A stretch of 64,000 bases of DNA from Porodaedalea pini (lineage: Eukaryota; Basidiomycota; Agaricomycetes; Hymenochaetales; Hymenochaetaceae): NCBI GenBank assembly GCA_002794775.1, contig NBAY01000063.1, positions 62,001-126,000 of the forward strand, read 5' to 3'. The position numbers were made by a program, and so were the translations under genes. Position 1 is the stretch's first letter. Every line of letters starts with the position of its first letter. Below the pieces are notes generated by a model. The model saw nothing but the letters and a program-made list of their open reading frames with translations, did no database searches and was not told the origin of the DNA. Of this stretch, positions 44,190 through 55,494 are shown piece after piece.

Positions 44190-47100
44190 CCATCGGGGCG
44201 ACTGACCGAGAAGAACAAGGGACTTCAAATCCGGATTCGCTAAAATATAACCAACCGTCTGTACAATACATAGATGCAAACGACGTCGATGGTTTTCCCG
44301 ATTATGAAGTCCCCACCGGTGTGAACAAAGAGGAAAGGTATGAGCAACTGTTCATGAGAGGAACTGGTGGACGCCAGCTGGACCTTCTCCTGACCGTCGA
44401 GCATGAAATAGCGGGTGAGGCGAGAGAAGTAGATGCGCATGCCCTTGTGGATTCAGGATGCACGGGATCCTGCATCGACGTCAGATTCGTCGAGAGGTAC
44501 GGGTTGGAAACGAAACGCTACATTCGACCCCTCGCGGTGCTCAACGCCGATGGCACGCACAATGAGGCCGGACTGATCGAGGAGTATGTTGACGTCGAGC
44601 TCGTGATCGGCCGTCACCGGGAGAGGATCGTCCTCGCAGTAACGTCCCTAGCGTCGTCAAACATCTTCCTGGGGTACGACTGGCTTCGACGTCACAATCC
44701 GGAGGTCGACTGGAAAACGGGTTCAATCGAATTCACCCGCTGTCCAGAAGAATGTGCGATTGAGAAGGAAACGGTGGAGGACCTAGGCAGGGTGAAAAAG
44801 GCGGTGGAGCAGATGAGGAGGGTGAGTGAGATGCGAATGGACAAGGCGTCCTGGCCCGCATACCTCAACGACTACGCCGACGTTTTCAGCGAAAAAGGTT
44901 TTGAGAAGCTGCCGGAACACCGGCCCTGGGACCATGTCATCGACTTGAAGCCTGACTTCAAACTGAGCGACTGTAAGATTTACCCGCTCACGCCAACTGA
45001 GCAGCAGTCGCTCAAGGACTTCCTTGATGAAAATCTGAAGTCGGGTCGCATTCGACGGTCGATATCGCCCATGGCGTCGCCCTTCTTCTTCATAAAGAAG
45101 GCCGACAAATCGCTACGCCCCATCCAGGATTACCGTAAGCTCAATGACGGTACGATCAAGAACAAGTATCCCCTCCCTCTCATTGACGAACTCGTCGACA
45201 AGGTCAAGAAAGCGAAGTACATCACTAAGCTTGACCTTCGCTGGGGGTACTACAATATCCGGATCCGCGAAGGTGACGAATGGAAGGCAGCGTTTCGCAC
45301 GAACATGGGCCTCTTCGAACCGACGGTCATGTTTTTTGGCCTTTGCAACGCACCGGCCACGTTCCAGGCCTTTGTTAACCACATCTTTAAGGACCTAATC
45401 TACGCGAACTTGATTATCGTATACCTCGACGACATCCTGATCCTCTCGGAAACCATTGAGGAGCATATCGACACGTTGAGGCGCGTACTCCAGATCCTCC
45501 GAGAAAATGGCCTGTACTTGAAGCCGGAGAAGTGCGAGTTTGACGCCAAGGTCGTCAAATACCTCGGCCACATCATCGGCAATGGCGAGATCAGGGCTGA
45601 CCCGGCAAAGACGGAAGCGATTGCGAACTGGCCAGTCCCACGGAACCTCAAGGAGCTGCAACAGTTCCTCGGTATGGGAAACTGGCTGAGACGGTTTATT
45701 AAGGACTACAGCAAGGTGGTCCGACCGTTGACGTCGTTAACGGGCAAGAAGGACTGGGTATGGGAGACCGAACAGCAGGAAGCGTTCGAGGAGCTGAGAC
45801 AACGTCTCTGCTCACCTCCAGTCCTAGCCATCGCCAATGACGAGGGCCCTTTCCGCGTAGAAGCGGACTCGTCGAACTTTGCGCTCGGTGGTGTGTTGTT
45901 GCAGAAGCAGGAAGGGAAGTGGAGGGTGATCGCCTACAGGTCAGAGGCACTTGAACCGGCGGAACGAAACTACGAGATCTACGACAAGGAGATGCTCGTG
46001 ATCGTTTCGGCGCTCAAGGAGTGGCGACAATACCTCCTTGGCGCTCGCCACAAGATTGAAATCTGGTCCGACCACGCCAACCTCACCTACTTCAGATCGG
46101 CACAGAAGCTGAGCTATCGCCAAGCTCGCTGGCGGACCGAACTTGAAGAATTCGACTTCCACCTTGAACACAAGTCGGGCAAGACGATGGGCAAGGCCGA
46201 CCTGCTATCGCGCATGGCGGGCTACGATCAGGGCAAGGATGACAACGATGGGGTCGTGTTCATCAAGGATAAGTGGTTGAACCGTGGGGTGGTGCGGACA
46301 TCGCACGACGAGGTGGTGGAACGAGTGGGTGAAGCGCAGAGGGCGCAGGATGAGTCAGAAAGGCCTACGGGTTTGGTGGAGATCGACGAGTTGTGGCGGA
46401 TGAAAGGCAAGGTGTATGTTCCATCGACGATAAAGGAGGCCGTGTTGCGGGAGTGCCACGACTCAGTTCTGGCTGGTCATCCAGGAGCGTCGAAGACAGT
46501 AGAGCTCGTCCGTCGCGATTTCTGGTGGGCATCAATGTTCTCCGACGTCTGAGCATACGTCCGAGGATGCGACCGTTGTCAACGGACGAAAGCCTTAAGA
46601 ACGTCGAGGTCTAGACCGCTCCATCCAAACGCTGTTCCTGAAGGACCCTGGGAAATTGTTACGGTCGACCTAATCGGAGAGCTCCCGGACTCCAAGGGAC
46701 ACAACGCGATCTGTGTCTTCGTGGATAGGTTCTCGAAGCAGATGCACGCGATCCCGACGACGACGAGGCTATCAGCAGAAGGCATGGCCCAGCTGTACCG
46801 CGACCATGTCTTCCGCCTCCATGGCCTGCCGAAGAAGATCATCCACGACCGAGGCACGCAGTTCGATGCGTCGATGATGAAGGAGCTGTACAAACTTCTG
46901 CACATTGAAGGCAACCCGTCGACAGCGTACCATCCACAGACGGATGGTCAAACGGAACGCGTCAACCAAGAGCTCGAACAGTACCTTCGACTCTTCGTTA
47001 ACCATCGGCAATCGGACTGGAAGGACTGGCTCCCCCTCGCAGAGTTCGCATACAACAACCGCGAACACTCAGCAACGAAGATGTCCCCCTTCTACGCGAA

Positions 47101-47827
47101 CACAGGACGTCACCCCTTGAGCTTCGACACGACGCGAACCTCATCTGCTAACATGTCAGCGGAAGAATTCGCAAAGCACATCAAGGAGACTCATTGCGTT
47201 GCTAAGGACAACCTAGTCAAGGCAGCAGAGGACATGAAGCGCTACCATGACCGGACAGCAGGAGCTTCAGTGGAGTACAGGGCTGGAGACAAGGTCTTCC
47301 TTGACGGGCGAAACATCAGCACGGACTCGCCGACAAAGAAACTCGCAGACAAATGGTACAGCCCCTTTGACGTCGTCGACAAAGTAGGAGCGAGCGCGTA
47401 CAAGCTCAAACTCCCGAAGCGATGGAAAAAGGTCCACCCTGTCTTCAATGAAGCCCTGTTGAAACCCGCCATCGAACCGTCCTTTGAAAGCCAGAAGCAA
47501 CCGCCGCCGCCACCGCCAGACATCGTCGACAACGAGGAGGAGTACGAACTCGAGGAAGTCTTAGACTCACGTCTACACCGAGGGAAACTACAGTACCTTG
47601 TCAAGTGGGTCGGCTACAATGAACCTACTTGGCAGCCTGAGACGGACTTCGGCGAAAACGCGAAGGAGGCGATCGCTGAGTTCTACCTCAAACATCCCGG
47701 TGCACCTCGGAAACTCGACATCCCTCGTCAACGACTCCGTCCACTCTTCGTTGACACCGAGCCTGACGACCGCGATCATGGTTGGTCGGGACGCCCAACC
47801 TTGAAGGGGGGTAATGTTAGAACCTGA
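44159..47827 (+). pseudogene. pol: element B Pol, one nonsense codon in integrase
   Basis: A single frame, -1 relative to gag, encodes an aspartic protease (ALVDSGCTGSCID), then RT with VYLDDILIL and RNase H (VEADSSNFALGG, WSDHANLTYF). The integrase has its zinc finger (HDSVLAGHPGASKT...CDRCQRTK) and a D,D,E core (FVDRFSKQMHA, DRGTQFDAS, TDGQTERVNQELEQ). A C-terminal chromodomain (ELEEVLDSRLHRGKLQYLVK) ends the protein. A TGA at 46550-46552 interrupts the integrase between FWWASMFSDV and AYVRGCDRC. Element A has CGA there. B therefore needs readthrough or complementation to move. The stop is within the 3' LTR edge (47825-47827). Confidence 0.9.
44165..44171 (+). promoter_or_regulatory. -1 ribosomal frameshift site GGGTTTT
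   Basis: The heptamer reads G GGT TTT in the Gag frame, an exact X XXY YYZ slippery sequence. The -1 frame is open from just after a TGA at 44156 onward into pol, and Gag ends at 44189, so slippage here would make Gag-Pol. It is conserved in element A (49109-49115, minus strand). No stimulatory structure was evaluated. Confidence 0.7.
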
Positions 47828-48227
47828 ACTTTCACCTTTTCCTTTATTTTCCCTTTTACCATTTCCTTTATTATATTCGTCCTTTTCATTATATTTACCC
47901 ATCTTACACAATCATTCCCACACTGCCTTCATTCGTTCCATTCCCACTCATTATGTAATGTTAGGTAATATAGTCTCACGGTCGTCGCTATATAAGGTCT
48001 CAGGAATCGCATGAACTCCTTGTTCTGCTTTTCCTCTTACCTCCGCGACGACCTAGGTGAGACTCGTCCCCCTTGTATTAGTTTAGACTTGTATTAATCC
48101 TCTTACCTCCGCGACGACCTAGCCTGAGTAAGCGTGTCCCGAGTCTATGCTCGAGTATAGCACGTCCCAGACAACAGTCAGCCGAGGCCTGCCCAGTCCG
48201 AGTCGTCTCCCGGACTCCCGCCTAACA
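47815..48227 (+). repeat. 3' LTR of element B
   Basis: 413 bp, same as the 5' LTR except for about three transitions (at the ATCGC/GTCGC, CTACG/CTATG and GTCTG/GTCCG positions). Followed by the TATGC target duplication. Confidence 0.95.
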
Positions 48228-49120
48228 TATGCGGCCTGACTTCAGGTTCTCTTCGAGGAAGTCCTTTAACAACTGCTGCTCCGTTGGCGTCAGCGGATAG
48301 ATCTTGCAGTTGCTCGGCTTGAAGTCGGGTTTCAGGTCGATGACGTGGTCCCAGGGGCGGTGTTCCAGTAGCTTCTCGAATCCCTTCTCCGAGAAGACGT
48401 CGGCATAGTCGTTGAGATATGCGGGCCAGGACGCCTTGTCCATTCACACTTCTCTCACCCCTTTCATCCTCCTCATCTCTTCCACTGCCTCCTCCACCTT
48501 CCTCACGTCTTCCTTTATGATCGTGCACTCTTCTGGGCAGTGGGTGAATTCGATCAAACCCGCTTTCCAGTCAACCTCTGGGTTATGACGTCGAAGCCAG
48601 TCGTAACCTAGAAAGATGTTCGATGACGCCAGCGATGTCACCGCAAGGACAATCCTCTCCCTGTGGGGCCCAATCATAAGCTCGACGTTGACGTATTCTT
48701 TGATCAACCCGGCTTCATTGTGCGTGCCGTCAGCATTGAGTACTGCGAGGGGCCAAATGTATTGTTTGGTCTCCAACCCGTATCGTTCGACGAACCTCAC
48801 GTCGATGCATGATCCTGTGCATCCCAAATCCACGAGGGCATGCGCATCCACCTCTCTCGTCTCACCCGCTACACTGTGTCTGACGTTCAGGAGGAGGTCC
48901 AGCTGGCGTCCGCCAGTTCCCCTCATGAACAACTTCTCTTTGACGTCTTCTTCATTCACACCAGTAGGGTTTTCATAGTTGGAAAAGTCATCAACGCCAT
49001 TTGCATCTAGATGTTGTACAGGCGGTTGACTATATTTTAACGGATCCGAACTAAAAACCCTTGGAATTTCTTGGTCAGTCACCCTGGTGGCTACGCCTGA
49101 CCACTCGCAAAACCCTGCGA
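48228..49120 (-). pseudogene. element A pol, 5' part (protease to RT start)
   Basis: Read from the -1 frameshift site at 49109-49115 down to the insertion point of B. It contains the protease (HALVDLGCTGSCIDV), in which the Ser of the usual DSG is Leu, and the linker FVERYGLETKQYIWP. After a TGA at 48444-48446 come WPAYLNDYADVFSEKGFE and TPTEQQLLKDF, then the break. The TGA replaces CGA of element B. Both the missing protease Ser and the stop make this copy non-functional. Confidence 0.88.
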
Positions 49121-50427
49121 GTCGACGACCTCTTTGTCATCACCTTCCTCCTCCACATAGTCCTCCACCGTCGACCTCCGAGTGTCTACGACTTCCTCAA
49201 ATGCCGATTCCTTCATTGCTCCTAGTTCGTCGGCGAGGAGGCGACGTTCGCCGGGTGCCATCATCTGCAGCATACGCTGCACAATCGTCTTCCCTTGCGG
49301 GCACGCGTCCTTGAAGTGACCGAGCTGGCCACATATCCAGCACGTGCACCGGCGTTGCGCCTCATTCATGGAGACGTCCATCGGCTGGTCAGCTCCTCCG
49401 AACGTGATGCCTGTCGCATCACGTTTGTCAACATGGGGGGCAGCCACCTGGCGACGTGCTGGGGGTCCATGCTGCTGCTGCGGGCGTGGAGGGGGCAGGA
49501 AGGCACGGCCTCGTTGGATGGCGCGAATCTGTTGCTCGCCCCAGTCAATTTCGATCGCTTTCTTTTTCCAGTCTTCATACGTTGTCGGGACTGGCGTCGA
49601 CCGTAGTACCCCTCTCACCACTTCAATGTTCATTGCCTGCTTCAGTCGATCACAGATGATGCTGTCGTCCGTTAAACCTGCTCTTGTGATGACGACGTCG
49701 AGATCCTGGAAGAACTCATCGGCGGTAAGGTCCTTCTGAACCTTGGTCCGGAATTTCGCCAGTGCCTTTTCCTTCCGGTTCGGGTCGTCAAACGAGGCGT
49801 CCAGGCGCTCTTGGAATCTTGTCCAGCTATCGGTGAAGGTTACGATGCCGGCCGTCGTTGATTCCTCTACGTAATTCTGCGCCCACGTTGCTGCATTACC
49901 GCCCTTCAAGTAGGAGAGCGCAACATAGATTTTGCTTTCCGACGTGGGGTATCTGTTCGGGTTGGCTGAGACGAAGAGGAGGACCTCGCGCTTGAAGTCT
50001 AGATAGTCGTCGCCGCCAGTGAATTCATGTGGCCGGGTGATGTCGATGTTGGGGGTCGGGGGGTTAGCTGCTGCAACCGGTGCTGGGGCGTTATTTGCCT
50101 GATGGGCAAAGGCATTTGCGACAATGGCCGCGATCTGCACCATCTGATGTTGGCTAAAACCTTCTGCTGACATCGCAGGTTCGGGTGTGGGTGTCGAAGG
50201 TTCCGGGGGAGTCAGCGGTGAGGGGTCTCTGTTAATCTCGCGGTAATGACCTGGGGTTGGCGGTAGGTTGACCATAGACGTCGATGGTGCAGGCGAAGAT
50301 GGAGCTGCTGGGGGCCACCTGGCTCTCCTTCCTCATTCGTCTGATGAATACCAGCTGCATCGGATTTCACTCCACCAGATGTCGTGAGTGACACCGCTAT
50401 TGTTGGTCGCGACGTAGCCTGGTTGGT
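49091..50427 (-). pseudogene. element A gag with internal stop
   Basis: A 394-residue frame starts at MVNLPPTPG (50275) and includes the capsid region (FDDPNRKEKALAKFRTK) and zinc knuckle (CWICGQLGHFKDACP). The frame continues upstream through a TGA at about 50342 into VTHDIWWSEIRCSWYSSD, which is homologous to the upstream part of B Gag. It may still be translated from the internal ATG. Confidence 0.75.
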
Positions 50428-50884
50428 CTGGATCCCAACGGGCTGATGCAGGAAGGGCCCATCGCTGTTTGTCGGTAAGATCTATCTTGACGTTGGCAGA
50501 GGGACAGGGATCGGTTGTGCGTTCGATCCGGGGTTACGCCAACGTTGAACGGGTTCGTCGGCGAAGTTGATGACGAGGCGGTAGGGTCCGAGCGAGATCA
50601 CAAATGAGATTGTCGTCGAGGTTTGTACTCATCTGGTTACCCATGTCCATGTCAGGTGCATGCTCCACCAGAGGCTAATTCGGAGAGCCAGGGTCGGGAA
50701 AAGTTGGTTGTAATGTTTATGTAATACACGAATGTCCGAAAACGTCCGGGCAGGGTTGAGGGTTTGTCGTTCAGGAGGTTTACACGTCAAGTCCTTTGAG
50801 GGGAGCGCTCCTCTAGACCGAGTGAAGGCGAGTCGACAGCGACGACGTACGCTGGGGATGAGCCTGGGTGAGGTTCTGCTTTTA

Positions 50885-51307
50885 TGTTAGGCGGAAATCC
50901 AGGGGGCGACTCGGACTGGGCAGGCCTCGGCTGACTGTCGTCTGGGACATGCTATACTCGAGCGGGGACTTGGGACACACTTTACTCAGGCTAGGTCGTC
51001 GCGGAGGTAAGAGGATTAATACCAGTCTAAACTAATACAAAGGGAGCGAGTCTCACCTAGGTCGTCGCGGAGGTAAGAGGAAAAGCAGAACAAGGAGTTC
51101 ATGCGATTCCTGAGACCTTATATAGCGGCGACCATGGGACTATATTATCTAAAGTTACATAAACGAGCGGAATGGAACGAATGAAGGTCATGTGGAGGGA
51201 GTGTGAGAAATGATTGAAAAGATGATTAAATATAATGAAAAGGATCAATTAAAAGAACGGAAATGATAAAAGGAAAATAAAAGAAAGGAAAAGTTCGAGT
51301 CCTAACA
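50885..51307 (-). repeat. 5' LTR of element A
   Basis: 423 bp, same as 38731-39153 but for three transitions. The sequence AAAAGCAGAAC at 51081-51091 (plus-strand reading) is the complement of the primer-binding-site sequence at 50873-50883. Confidence 0.95.
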
Positions 51308-51312
51308 CGTAG

Positions 51313-52140
51313 TTTACTGATTTACTCAACTCCGTTAGTGTATCAAACAAAATAGGTTATCTTGTAAAGCTGATCACAATTCAAAGATCAGATTTTTCTT
51401 CGATCACCTGAGGTCAGCACTAGCTACATCATTAGTCTGCATTTCAAGATCAATGCCAACTGGCTTCCCATCAGAAGTACCTTTCACATGTTGATGCATT
51501 GTGCAAACTTTGCTTGTCATTCTGGCATAGATGCTATAAAAGCCTTGCATTCATCCCATTGGAGCACCAGAAACACTTGAAGATCCAGGTCAAACACATT
51601 CACAATGTCTCAGAACACTGAACCAAACTATAGCAAGATCCTTGAAGACTGTGTGTTGCATTTTTTATAACCTGACAGTTGGCCACACTCAATCTCTTTG
51701 TAGGGTGCAGTACTAATGGCCTGTCAAGTGTCGGATACTATTCAGCCAATGGAAACTATCAATGCAGGTGTATGTGAACATGTTATTCCTTCCTGCTAGC
51801 CTGCTATCGATGCTGAAAGTCACCTCTAGTCTTTTTCATTGTTAATAAACCTAGAGATGGCAGAAATGAGACCATAGTTTTCATTAAGAACTTCCTCAGG
51901 AGACTTAACATTATGCTGAGGTCAGCCCCTCCTTCATATAGTCAAGCTGGCTTGGATCAGTGTAAGAAATGGCTCAATTTAGATGTAGTAAAAGAGATTA
52001 ACAAGGTATTTTGTCTAGGGTTCGACCATAACAATAGTCAGAAAGACTATTCTATTTCCTATAAAGTGGATAGCTCTGGAATTTATGAGGGTATGCTGAA
52101 TCTTGTCGTGTTAATGTCAGAACCATTGATAACCAGCTGA
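51313..52140. other. AT-rich old repetitive DNA, no gene
   Basis: About 830 bp with low CpG and no coding pattern beyond a motif-free 75-codon frame at 51913. Probably decayed transposon sequence. Confidence 0.4.
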
Positions 52141-52417
52141 AGTCCCGGCAAAGCCGGGACTTCGCTTCAAACGCAGTGCTTAGATCCATCCCGGCTTCGC
52201 CAGGACTTGTTTTTTAAATGCAATGCTCAGATCTATCCCGGCTTCGCCGGGACTTGCTTTTTTAAACACAATGCTTAGATCCATCCTGGCTTTGTCAGGA
52301 CTTGCTTTTTTAAACACAATGCTTAGATTCATCCTGGCTTTGCCAGGACTTGCTTTTTTAAATGCAATGCTTAGATCCATCCTAGCTTCACCAGGACTTG
52401 GGTTTAAACACAGTGCT
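52141..52417. repeat. 48-bp tandem array with GC hairpins
   Basis: Six units of about 48 bp begin near 52141, 52188, 52235, 52283, 52331 and 52379. Each contains a perfect or near-perfect palindrome of the type TCCCGGCTTCGCCGGGA followed by CTTGCTTTTTTAAACACAAT. Some units show C-to-T changes (ATCCTGGCTTTGTCAGGA) that often keep the pairing. Confidence 0.85.
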
Positions 52418-52422
52418 CATAT

Positions 52423-52896
52423 TGTTAGGTGGAGGCTTGGGTGGGCTCAAGCGAGGCAGCCTGGGCTGGCTATCATCTGGGACATGCTATACTTGAGCAA
52501 GGACTCAGGACATGCTGTACTCAGGCTAGGTTGTCGTGGAGGTGAGAGGATTAATATAACATATACTACTACAGGAGGGGGGACACGATCTCACCTAGAT
52601 TGTCATAGAGGTAAGAGGAAAAGTAGAACAGGTGTTCATATGATTCCTGCTTCCCTCTTAAGCTCAGGACCTGTGAGACCATATTATCTAAGAACTATAT
52701 AGTTTATGTAATGGAACAAATGAAGGTCACATCTGAAGGAGTGAGTGTGGGAAGGATTGTGGTTGACATAAGCATGAGAACTTATTATATAGCATGGATT
52801 GGCATTGAAAGGAAAGTGATTAAGATGAATGCGCAATATTAAAGGAAAAGGGAGATGGATTAAAATCAAAATAAGTGGAAAGTTTGAGTCCTAACA
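52423..52896 (-). mobile_element. solo LTR, old relative of A/B
   Basis: 474 bp, TGTTAGGTGG...CCTAACA, similar throughout to the LTRs of A, including the duplicated motif and the GAGTCCTAACA end. A 5-bp target duplication CATAT is at 52418-52422 and 52897-52901. The internal region is absent, so it arose by LTR-LTR recombination. CpG sites of A/B are TpG or CpA here, for example in the duplicated CCGCGACGACC motif. Confidence 0.9.
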
Positions 52897-52935
52897 CATA
52901 TCTATTCTAGCTTTATCTGAGTTCTACAGGCAATA

Positions 52936-53038
52936 TACAGGTGGGTATAAGTGATAGCTGAGTCATGTGCAAGCTTTATGCAGCAACTCCCAGCCAAACT
53001 GGTGCACATGACTTAGACTTCACTTACACCCACCTGTA
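52936..53038. repeat. imperfect inverted repeat, about 34-bp arms
   Basis: TACAGGTGGGTATAAGTG near the left end pairs with CACTTACACCCACCTGTA at the right end, and the arms continue to GTCATGTGC/GCACATGAC around a roughly 30-nt loop. It may be a tiny foldback transposon or the two termini of a deleted element. Confidence 0.7.
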
Positions 53039-54029
53039 TTATCTTAGTCTGTCTAGAAGAAACTTGAATTTTATTGTGAAATTATAATTACACTAAAGCC
53101 CCACTAAATACAATATTGGTTGTCACATTATGTCAGTTGCCCATGTGTAAAGCCAGGTGTAGTAAGCTTATTACTAATATATACAATCCTTTTTTTTGTT
53201 CTTGCACATTTCTGCTTAACTTGCAACTTCTACAGTTATAGGTAGTCATATTGTAGATCTCTCTTCCTCAATGTTTTCTGGAATGATGCTCAGTGCTGTA
53301 GGATGAGGATCATGTAGAAATTCAATGCTTAAACAAAGATTTCCCTTGCTGACTTTTTCTCTGGAGGCTCTGACTTACTCACTCAGAGTACTGCTTTCAA
53401 CCTTATATTGTACTTCACTGCAATCTTCAGTCTGGCTGCAAGTTATGCTCCTATGTTCTCAGCTTCATGTATCACCTTATTTTTCCTTGGGACATCCATT
53501 GGAGTGAGTCCTAATATAACATAAAGGCTCTGTGCTGTCTTATATGTGCAAACTATTTTTTCATCATCAAGAAAGCTCAAATTAGTTGATGTGATGTGGC
53601 AATTTATACACCAATACTCATGGGGAAGATGGCATATTAAATTTCTAATTAGATTTAAATTTTTAATGATTTTTCCGATTTTGTTCAAGTGAGAAATGGG
53701 TTGTTTGAGCTCAAAGTGTTGTGTGTATGCTGCCACTTTGAGTGATCTGCAGAGTTGCTGCTTTGAGCGATTTGCAGAGTTGCCAGCTTGAGTGATCTGT
53801 GAGATGCAGGTTTGAGGGTATTTTGTGATCTGCAGCTGTAGTTGCCGCTTTGGGGGGGTGCTGTAATAAAAGGTGCAAAAGCGGCAGAGAGAAGGCTGAT
53901 TAATAGTGACTAATTCTGACAAATTTTAGTCAGAATTTGTCAGAATTTGTCATTTCTGATGGTGGCTGTGGGCAAAAGGGCCTTTGTCGGTTCAATATTA
54001 AGATTAAGATTCTTTGTTCTGTTAGTCAC
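53039..54029. other. AT-rich repeat debris, no supported gene
   Basis: Contains short direct repeats around 53730-53810 (TTTGAGTGATCTGCAGAGTT, about 27-bp period) and GTCAGAATTT repeats at 53920-53950. A 159-codon minus-strand frame at 53443-53922 lacks motifs and is not called. Confidence 0.4.
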
Positions 54030-54117
54030 CATCGCGACAAAGGAGGATAAAGAGCTGAGAAGCAAGGAAGCCGCGGCTCAAGACATGGTCAAAGCTCTCG
54101 GAATCGCTACTTCTTGA
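54030..54117 (+). pseudogene. possible orphan 3' exon
   Basis: A short frame reads VTIATKEDKELRSKEAAAQD then MVKALGIATS and a stop. It looks like the end of a protein, but no upstream exon is visible in the AT-rich DNA before it. Family not recognised. Confidence 0.25.
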
Positions 54118-55494
54118 GTAGGCGCCTCATTCTTTCATACACGTGCTGCGTTTCATGCTCAAAGATTATATTTTACGGCTGAAAGAATGGCTGGTTCTAG
54201 CCCTTCTGTCGACGGAGCATGCAAGTCTGATAATCTGATAATTTGATATATCAAACACCAGTACCCAATAGAAAGCGCAAGAAAATAACAGACGTAGACA
54301 CATAGATGTATAGCTCGAACTCGAAATCATGTTAGAGGAAATACATCTCTGTTTTGTCTTACAGCAATGACGAATATATAGCGACCCAGCGTGCAGGAAT
54401 GTAAGTATAGCGATGTTTATATCTCAGAAGATAGAGGATCTGGACAACATGTCGTAATGCATTGGTACCTGGTGCGGTTTGAATTGGAAATAGAGGCGCT
54501 TCAAGGCATGACCTTGCAAACATTAAACTGCCAATTCCGTGATCTCGATACCATACCTTCAGGTTACTGGGTCACGCAGTGCGTGTCCACCAGTCCGATG
54601 GCGCAGTGATTTTGACTCATCCCGACGCTTGATCTCTAAGAAAAGCAGACAAAATAGGCACATATTCTTCCATTCTGCAAGGCGGGACTATTAGCTGTAT
54701 TAATTGGCGTCGCAGAACAGATTCGGATTGACATGCATGCTCCACATCCTTCGGTGACAGTAAGGTTGTGTGTAGACTTAGCTGAAAGTCGTTATACAGA
54801 ATTCGAATTGAGTACCACCGGTGTGATGTCACGGGTTTGAAGGAGGGGCTAGCTATGCAATCCTCCGAGTGTACCAGACAAACCCAGAGCTGAAAAGGAC
54901 TATCTGCTTGAGAGTGTCCAGCCTGACCCGACCGAAGACAGCTTGACAAACTGCGCCAGAAATGAGGATCCGAAGAGTGATCTTTAGGGCGTAGAGGAGG
55001 CCACCAGAAAATGAAGAAGCCACTATTCCCGCTTCATTTGTCATTCCCACTATACGACCACAGAGTTCACGATCGGCTTTTCTTACGGATGCGTAGCTCG
55101 GGGGCCGATTTTGACGCCAGGATGCACCTTCTTCCTAAGATACTTGCAAGCGTCTCAGAAAGAATGGCGCTCGTTGCAGCCGAGAAACTGTATTCTGTGG
55201 ATTATGAGTACTGTGTGCGAGCAGGAAATGATGAGTGGTGTATGATATTAAAATTAGACGCACTCGTTCGCATAGACAGTTCTATGTGGTCCTAGAGGAC
55301 TGGAAGTACCCCCAGCATTGTGGATCGCCTTGCACAGGGTGAGTAGGCGCTTCGGGCTTCGGACAGAAACAGTCGAGAGCATGCCAGAAAGTGATGGACG
55401 ACGCAGAGCGACAGAGCATGATTGACGCGACCCGAGCAACGACCAGTCCTCCCTCTTCGTTCCTCGTCTCTATCCACCGCCAGACTCAGCACAA
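54118..55494. other. no confident gene
   Basis: About 1.4 kb with short frames on both strands (for example plus 55011-55295, minus 54617-54949) but no conserved motif or spliced structure I can defend. Confidence 0.35.

Larger units (their letters stand above)
41922..48227 (+). mobile_element. Ty3/gypsy chromovirus B, nested in A
   Basis: A 6306-bp plus-strand LTR retrotransposon inserted in the pol gene of element A in the opposite orientation. The LTRs are 413 bp (41922-42334 and 47815-48227) and differ at about three positions. The target duplication TATGC is at 41917-41921 and 48228-48232. Gag and pol overlap with a -1 frameshift site. Pol is one frame except for a single TGA. The polypurine tract TTGAAGGGGGG precedes the 3' LTR. 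It belongs to the same family as A, with closely similar protein sequences and related but clearly diverged LTRs. Confidence 0.96.
38731..51307 (-). mobile_element. Ty3/gypsy chromovirus A, split by element B
   Basis: A minus-strand LTR retrotransposon with 423-bp LTRs at 38731-39153 and 50885-51307 that differ at three positions, all transitions. A 5-bp target duplication CGTAG flanks it (38726-38730 and 51308-51312). Without the inserted element B it is about 6.27 kb. It carries gag, then protease, RT, RNase H, integrase and chromodomain. Its pol was interrupted at codon level by B, and stop codons are present, so it is dead on its own. A polypurine tract (CCTTGAGGGGGGGGTAA in element sense) abuts the 3' LTR. 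Confidence 0.95.

Noticed and set aside
43338..44279. 313-codon minus-strand open frame
   Set aside because: It is antisense to the element B gag frame, which has a zinc knuckle and capsid homology in the closely related element A. The reverse frame has no motif.
46550..46552. In-frame TGA in element B pol as programmed readthrough or recoding
   Set aside because: Element A has CGA at the same codon and A has its own TGA codons elsewhere, so point mutation is the simpler reading.
53443..53922. 159-codon minus-strand frame in AT-rich DNA
   Set aside because: Contains tandem short repeats and no domain signature. Likely a chance frame in decayed repeats.
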